64,000 nt of DNA from Psychrobacillus lasiicapitis. Lineage in GTDB: Bacteria > Bacillota > Bacilli > Bacillales_A > Planococcaceae. Each line of letters starts with the position of its first letter. The first letter of the stretch is position 1. Positions 60,527-64,000 of the stretch are shown in pieces. Under the pieces are notes generated by a model that was not told where the DNA came from, searched no databases, and was given only the letters and a program-made list of their open reading frames with translations. The DNA is taken from positions 266,759 through 330,758 of the forward strand of contig NZ_VDGH01000004.1 in NCBI RefSeq assembly GCF_006861795.1. Direction: 5' to 3'. A program made the translations under genes and the position numbers.

Positions 60527-60958
60527 TTGCATCCAACTGAACTAATTGAATTGTTCATAGTCGGTGGGATTTTACTTGTTATTCTAATAGTTTCTATTAT
60601 TTTGAAAGGAAAATGGAGAAAAGTTATTCAGGGATTGGCTATTTTATTTTTGGTGTCTTTTGGTATTTTTTATTTTGTACGTCCATATTGGATTGATATG
60701 CAAATTGAAAAAAAAGTAGGTTATATACAGATACATTTGGAAGAACAGTACCCTGGAGAAACGTGGGAATATAGGACAGTGCCTCACCGTGAGGACGGCT
60801 ATAAACACCTGAATCCATATTATATAGGCGTAATATTTGATACTGAACCACTAGTGGAATATAAATATTTCGCCCGTAATAAAAGTGATATTACCCAACG
60901 AGGGTGGGATACATCTGATTTACATGACCTAAAACATTTAGAAGGTTTAGGAGAGTAA
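60527..60958 (+). CDS. Small membrane protein of unknown function
   Basis: 143 aa with two N-terminal helices (residues 7-27 and 33-53) and a soluble C-terminal domain that includes HLEEQYPGETWEYRTVPHRE and VIFDTEPLVEYKYFARN. That pattern (a conserved W/Y-rich strand pair) resembles small DUF-type Bacillus proteins, but I cannot name the family. TTG start with AAAGGGGGGG upstream. Followed by types B and A repeats. Confidence 0.72.
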   Translation: MHPTELIELFIVGGILLVILIVSIILKGKWRKVIQGLAILFLVSFGIFYFVRPYWIDMQIEKKVGYIQIHLEEQYPGETWEYRTVPHREDGYKHLNPYYIGVIFDTEPLVEYKYFARNKSDITQRGWDTSDLHDLKHLEGLGE

Positions 60959-61020
60959 TTACTGTTTATTATGAAGTTTCATCTTCTCTTATTGATTTGA
61001 TTATTAATCTTCATTATGTT

Positions 61021-61100
61021 CTTCAACTAACGGGTGCTTTACTTCAAGAAGGGGGTAAAGCATTTTTTCTTATTGAACTAAAGCAGCAGTTTAGTTGAAT
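61021..61100 (+). repeat. Dispersed repeats, type B then type A
   Basis: Type B: CTTCAACTAACGGGTGCTTT then ACTTCAAGAA, with stem TGCTTTAC (61035-61042) / GTAAAGCA (61055-61062) and TTTTTT, a functional-looking terminator. Type A: TTGAACTAAAGCAGCAGTTT then AGTTGAATAAGG (61073-61100). Confidence 0.8.
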
Positions 61101-61166
61101 AAGGATAACATATGAACTGTGCTGTATAATTGAATGATAGAAAATTTAAAGGGGCTAAATTAAATT

Positions 61167-61601
61167 ATGTGGAAGAAATACATTGAGACAATATCAAAAG
61201 AATATCATTTCAAAGCACCAGCAACCAATTCTGAAATTACTCTTATAAAAAAAGAATTAAATGTTGAATTACCTGAAAAATTATTAGCACTTTTCAATGA
61301 AACAAATGGAGTATTTGATAAGCATGATTGTCCTTTAATTTGGTCAACCAAACAAATAGTAGAAGAGAATTTGTTTTTTAGAAATTTTGATGATTATAAA
61401 GATATTTTTATGCCATTTAATAATTTATTGTTTTTTTCTGATGGGGGAAATGGGGATTTATTCGGTTTCGGAATATTAAATGGGAGTATTCAAAGAGATG
61501 ACATATTTGTATGGAATCATGAAGATGATAGTCGAAATTGGATTGCTTCATCATTAGAAGATTTTATAAAAGGTTGGATTACTTCCGAAATTTCGATATA
61601 G
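61167..61601 (+). CDS. SMI1/KNR4 (SUKH) family protein
   Basis: 144 aa. SUKH-1 features: ATNSEITLIKKELNVELPEK LLALFNETNGV at the N-terminus, MPFNNLLFFSDGGNGDLFGF in the middle and DIFVWNHEDDSRNWIASSLE DFIKGW at the end. Many SUKH proteins are immunity proteins for polymorphic/contact-dependent toxins, others are free-standing. No toxin gene is adjacent, so this is an orphan, possibly an immunity gene kept after loss of its toxin. AAAGGGG precedes the ATG. Flanked by repeats on both sides. Confidence 0.88.
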   Translation: MWKKYIETISKEYHFKAPATNSEITLIKKELNVELPEKLLALFNETNGVFDKHDCPLIWSTKQIVEENLFFRNFDDYKDIFMPFNNLLFFSDGGNGDLFGFGILNGSIQRDDIFVWNHEDDSRNWIASSLEDFIKGWITSEISI

Positions 61602-61615
61602 GTATAAGTTTCCGT

Positions 61616-61690
61616 TATTCAGCTAACGGGTGCTTTACTTCAAGAGTGAGTGGAGTCTATTTCTTGTTGAACTAACGCAACAGGTTCATT
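61616..61690 (+). repeat. Dispersed repeats, type B then degenerate type A
   Basis: TTATTCAGCTAACGGGTGCT then TTACTTCAAGA at 61616-61648, and GAACTAACGCAACAGGTTCA at 61669-61688. Fifteen bases after the SUKH stop. Confidence 0.7.
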
Positions 61691-61709
61691 AATTTTATGG
61701 AGGTTTTTT

Positions 61710-61937
61710 ATGAAAATAAAAGAAGTAGATAGTAAAGTGATAATAGATGACTTTGAATTTTATGGTCAAATTGAACAAGAGAAATATTGTTCTAAATGCA
61801 AGTTTAATTTAGTTTATTATGATGATTTTGATACGTATTTTTGTCCTAAATGTAATAGTTGGATTGAATCTAAATGTAGTGACCCTAATTGCAAATATTG
61901 CCCTAATAGACCAGAAAAACCTTTATCTGACAAGTAG
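61710..61937 (+). CDS. Small cysteine-rich zinc-ribbon-like protein
   Basis: 75 aa with four CxxC-type pairs: YCSKCKFN (29-32), FCPKCNSW (46-49), KCSDPNCKYCPNRPE (57-67). Two adjacent metal knuckles are likely. TATGGAGG lies 8 bases before the ATG. Not a family I can name. It is followed after 3 bases by a type B repeat. Confidence 0.75.
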   Translation: MKIKEVDSKVIIDDFEFYGQIEQEKYCSKCKFNLVYYDDFDTYFCPKCNSWIESKCSDPNCKYCPNRPEKPLSDK

Positions 61938-61939
61938 TG

Positions 61940-62076
61940 TTATTCAACTAACGGGTGCTTTAGCACGATATGGCCATCAATTCGATGGTCTATTTTTATG
62001 TTAAAACATTAAGTTGATCGCAGGTATGCATTGTGAAATGTTACACTATAAACTATAGGGGCAGGTTAGTTGAACA
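61940..62076 (+). repeat. Type B repeat followed by composite repeat, copy 3
   Basis: TTATTCAACTAACGGGTGCT then TTAGCAC (61940-61966), then GGCCATCAATTCGATGGTC with TATTTTTATGTT (61972 on), TTGTGAAATGTTACACT (62031-62047) and ACTATAGGGGCAGGTTAGTT then GAAC. Third copy of the longer element. Confidence 0.8.
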
Positions 62077-62103
62077 AGAGATAAATATTCCAATAAGAAC
62101 TTA

Positions 62104-62132
62104 TTGACTAAAATGTGGATAAATTGTAAAAT
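62104..62132 (+). promoter_or_regulatory. Sigma-A-type promoter of the T-box leader
   Basis: TTGACT (62104-62109), 17-bp spacer, TAAAAT (62127-62132). It lies about 20-30 bases before the first helix of the T-box leader, the correct distance for its transcription start. Confidence 0.7.
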
Positions 62133-62149
62133 TGAAAAAATATAAACTA

Positions 62150-62390
62150 AGGAAAACACAATGAATGGGAGTATTAAGGATTATTTATTGATTAGAGAGC
62201 TGTCGGTTGGTGAAAGGCAGTCAATAAATTCCCCAACTCGCCCAGGAGTGGTAAGACTGATATTTAAGTCTTAACGGCTAACCTCGTAATAGGTTTTTGA
62301 GTGGATTTGTTTTAATTAAACAAATCAAAAAGAGTGGTACCACGTAGGTATAGCCTATCGTCTCTTATGGGATGATGGGCTTTTTTATAT
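62150..62390 (+). promoter_or_regulatory. T-box riboswitch (tRNA-sensing leader), probably proline-type
   Basis: Stem I: lower strand GGGAGTA with AGTA motif (62167-62173), upper helix ATTTATTGA (62183-62191) / TCAATAAAT (62221-62229), apical AGAGAGC...GGTTGGTGAAAG. The T-box sequence is GAGTGGTACCACG (62332-62344), within the 14-nt family core consensus AGGGTGGnACCGCG. The terminator is GCCTATC/GATGGGC (62353-62359 / 62374-62380) plus TTTTTT. The specifier loop 3' strand is TCCCCA before ACTC; the codon followed by A is CCC (Pro), UCC (Ser) being the alternative. TGGT pairs with an ACCA tRNA end, i.e. discriminator A, which fits tRNA-Pro and not tRNA-Ser. Uncharged tRNA would switch on the downstream peptidase gene. 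Confidence 0.9.
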
Positions 62391-62409
62391 TTTTAAGGAG
62401 GGATGATAA

Positions 62410-63414
62410 GTGATAATAAAATATCCAAAAGCTTTACAAAAAGGCGATAAAATTGCTGTTACAGCAGTTTCGAGTGGTGTAGAGAAACCATTACATATAT
62501 TATTAGAGAAAGCAAAAAGTAACATTGAGTCTCTAGGGTATAAAGTAGAATTAGCAAAAACGGTATGGAATGATGAGAAATCAAGAAGTGCAACAAAAGA
62601 AATAAGAGCAGAAGAATTTATGGAACTATTAGCTGATCCGGCAATTAAAGCGATTATTCCACCCTGGGGAGGACAATTTTCTTTAGAAATTCTTCCGTTG
62701 TTAGATTGGGAGAAAATCAAAAAACATACTCCCAAGTGGATATTAGGTTATTCGGATATAAGTACGATTAACTTTGTTTATACCACCATAACAGGTAATG
62801 CATCAGCACATGGCATAAACTTTGTGGAGATGTCCGCACCAACATTAGATGAAACGAGCAGTAGTTGGCATAATGTACTGACAGCGAATCATGGAGATAT
62901 CATAAATCAAAAATCATCTTTTGAATTTCAATCCTCATGGGAGAAGGTATTTATAAATCCAGCAACAGGTTTTTATTTTGATACCAAAACGGAATGGAAA
63001 AGTATTAATACACATGAACATTTTTCTGGAAGATTGTTAGGAGGCGTTATTAATACAATACAAAATCTTCATGGAACACCATTCGATCAAGTGGAAGAAT
63101 ACTTAGATACGTATACAAAGGATCAAGGCGCTATCTGGTATCTTGAAAGCGTAGGAATGAGTGCGGCTGAAATCTATCGTGCTTTGTGGCAGATGAAAAT
63201 AAATGGATGGTTTAAAAATACTAATGGAGTGTTAATTGGCAGATCAAGTGGATATGCTCCAACAAAAGATTATGAACTAAAAGATGTTTTGATGGACATT
63301 TTTTATCATGATAATATTCCGTTTATTTATGATGTTGATATTGGACATTTGCCACCACAAAAGTTAATGGTGCGCTCGCAAATGTATCATACAAAAATGG
63401 CATCGGAAAAATAA
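62410..63414 (+). CDS. MccF-like LD-carboxypeptidase (peptidase S66)
   Basis: 334 aa. S66 serine peptidase: nucleophile Ser115 in ILGYSDISTI, Glu246 in WYLESVGMS and His313 in DIGHLPPQKL. These positions almost coincide with the Ser118/Glu243/His311 triad known for E. coli MccF (344 aa), and the length and the PPWGGQFSLEILPLLDW segment also fit the MccF branch rather than LdcA. MccF cleaves the amide between amino acid and nucleotide in processed microcin C and related aminoacyl-sulfamoyl nucleotides. GTG start with AAGGAGG 8 bases upstream. Controlled by the T-box leader. A cell-wall LD-carboxypeptidase role is the alternative. Confidence 0.9.
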   Translation: MIIKYPKALQKGDKIAVTAVSSGVEKPLHILLEKAKSNIESLGYKVELAKTVWNDEKSRSATKEIRAEEFMELLADPAIKAIIPPWGGQFSLEILPLLDWEKIKKHTPKWILGYSDISTINFVYTTITGNASAHGINFVEMSAPTLDETSSSWHNVLTANHGDIINQKSSFEFQSSWEKVFINPATGFYFDTKTEWKSINTHEHFSGRLLGGVINTIQNLHGTPFDQVEEYLDTYTKDQGAIWYLESVGMSAAEIYRALWQMKINGWFKNTNGVLIGRSSGYAPTKDYELKDVLMDIFYHDNIPFIYDVDIGHLPPQKLMVRSQMYHTKMASEK

Positions 63415-63488
63415 CAATGCACTTTAAGTAGACTTTTTATAACTTAAGTGAGTTATAAGATATTTAAAGTTAACAAAACAATTAGTGT

Positions 63489-63557
63489 TCTTATTAAACT
63501 AACGGGTGCTTTCGTATTATAAGGTTAACCAGTTTTTACTGGTTGACCTTATTTTTA
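63489..63557 (+). terminator. Type B repeat core plus terminator of the S66 peptidase gene
   Basis: TTCTTATTAAACTAACGGGT then GCTTTCG (63489-63513) is the last repeat copy. It runs into stem AAGGTTAACCAGT (63521-63533) / ACTGGTTGACCTT (63538-63550) with ATTTTT, a clear terminator. Confidence 0.8.
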
Positions 63558-63559
63558 TA

Positions 63560-63755
63560 GGATTTAATATATCAGTAGCCAGGGTAGGACGTACGGGTGC
63601 GTGGGACAATGATCCCGTGAACTAAACTGTCCACCCCCTACTTGTAGAAACATGTTTGAGGCTGGTTGGGACATAGATCTCGTATAACAAGCGAAGCTAT
63701 GATACTACATGGAGGAATAGGGGTACTGGTGAGAGAAGTCAGAGGAGGAAGCTAA
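63560..63755 (+). ncRNA. Left-end non-coding region of an IS110 element, candidate bridge RNA
   Basis: About 195 bp, GC-richer than its surroundings, directly before the transposase and without a gene. IS110-family elements are known to encode a bridge RNA here whose two internal loops pair with target and donor DNA. Supporting structure: GGGACAATGATCCC hairpin (63603-63616) and an internal 24-bp direct repeat, TGGGACAATGATCCCGTGAA at 63602 and TGGGACATAGATCTCGTATA at 63667 (17 of 24 matched over the full unit), as might be expected of two similar loops. The outer end of the element is not marked by terminal inverted repeats, as usual for IS110, so its left boundary is uncertain. Confidence 0.6.
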
Positions 63756-64000
63756 ATGAACCCAGTAGTTGGTCTGGATGTGGCTAAAGGAGAGAGCCAA
63801 GTTCAGGCGTTTTTAGATAAATCGAAGCCGTTTGGAAAAAGTTATTCTATGAAGCATACAAAAGAGGAGTTAGACCGTTTTATAGGCTTTTTAAAGGAGA
63901 TGGAAGGGATGACAGGGCAAATGCCTATGGTCATTTTAGAATCTACAGGTCATTATCATTCTCCTGTTATTCAATACTTGGAGGACCATGAAGTTTTATA
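63756..64000 (+). mobile_element. IS110-family transposase, N-terminal part (runs off the window)
   Basis: ATG 63756 with GAGGAGG upstream. MNPVVGLDVAKGESQVQAFL carries the first DEDD aspartate (Asp8) and VILESTGHYHSPVIQYLEDH the RuvC-like Glu followed by STGHY, both hallmarks of IS110/IS1111 transposases. The RuvC-like domain continues past the edge; the C-terminal serine domain is outside. No damage in the visible 81 codons, so the element may be active. Confidence 0.93.

Noticed and set aside
62150..62390. T-box specifier as Asp or Asn (to match classic microcin C)
   Set aside because: No GAC/GAT lies in the specifier loop; AAC overlaps the lower stem; TGGT predicts discriminator A, whereas tRNA-Asp and tRNA-Asn usually have G.
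1..64000. CRISPR array, rRNA or tRNA genes
   Set aside because: No evenly spaced direct repeats with unique spacers, and no tRNA or rRNA signatures seen. The dispersed 50-63 kb repeats are separated by genes, not spacers.

Overview
The window is low-GC DNA from an endospore-forming member of the Bacillales. The evidence is strong AGGAGG-type ribosome binding sites, frequent TTG/GTG starts, short hairpin-plus-U-tract terminators, a gerA/gerB/gerC germinant-receptor operon, a YjcZ-type tiny membrane protein, a LysM-GH18 spore-type glycosidase, a KinB-like kinase and RsbR-like STAS proteins. The gene mix (methylmalonyl-CoA mutase with a MeaB GTPase next to a bacilliredoxin, many GNAT acetyltransferases) fits the Planococcaceae side of the order, for example Psychrobacillus, Lysinibacillus or Solibacillus. 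That placement is inference.

Layout. 0-9 kb: a truncated flavin monooxygenase, an SMR efflux pair, an AlkD-like DNA repair protein, a short-chain dehydrogenase, a divergent LysR/MFS pair, a YjdI-acetyltransferase fusion, a stop-interrupted carboxylesterase and a coiled-coil protein. 9.3-13.1 kb: a five-gene ABC-transporter operon with its own YtrA/GntR-type repressor and a candidate operator in its promoter. 13-20 kb: small spore/stress-type genes, fragments of decayed genes and a GH18 glycosidase. 20-32 kb: family 4/5 uracil-DNA glycosylase, SBF transporter, methyltransferase, aminoglycoside-phosphotransferase-like protein with an ATA codon where the start should be, divergent SgrR-like regulator and MFS exporter, acetyltransferases, NUDIX hydrolase, PAS-STAS protein, GmhB-type phosphatase and SelO. 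33-40 kb: KinB-like orphan kinase, a GC-rich hairpin-rich element, PadR/DUF2812 pair, UbiB-like kinase, ZIP transporter. 40-49.4 kb: conserved blocks, the gerABC-type operon and the mutA-mutB-meaB operon followed by a BrxB-type bacilliredoxin.

From about 49.4 kb the character changes to accessory DNA. Single genes (azoreductase with divergent Rrf2 regulator, DUF2935, DD-carboxypeptidase with divergent VanR/VanS-like two-component system, CD3324-like protein, acetyltransferase, small membrane proteins, lipoprotein, SUKH protein, zinc ribbon, MccF-like LD-carboxypeptidase) are separated by about fifteen copies of a short dispersed repeat. The repeats have the cores AACTAACGGGGCAGTTTAGTT and AACTAACGGGTGCTTTACTTC, always in the same orientation; three are part of a longer composite repeat. 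A truncated tyrosine recombinase lies among them. The window ends inside an IS110-family element whose left non-coding region should encode a bridge RNA.

The most interesting unit is at 62.1-63.4 kb: a promoter, a complete T-box leader and an MccF-like serine peptidase. The layout suggests an immunity enzyme induced by uncharged tRNA, because MccF-type enzymes destroy aminoacyl-nucleotide antibiotics that block aminoacyl-tRNA synthetases. Other notable points are the number of freshly broken genes (in-frame stops at 1999 and 7738; frameshifts at about 49.75 and 53.43 kb), two STAS proteins lacking the usual phosphorylatable threonine, and an unidentified structured segment with its own terminator at 51.7-52.1 kb.
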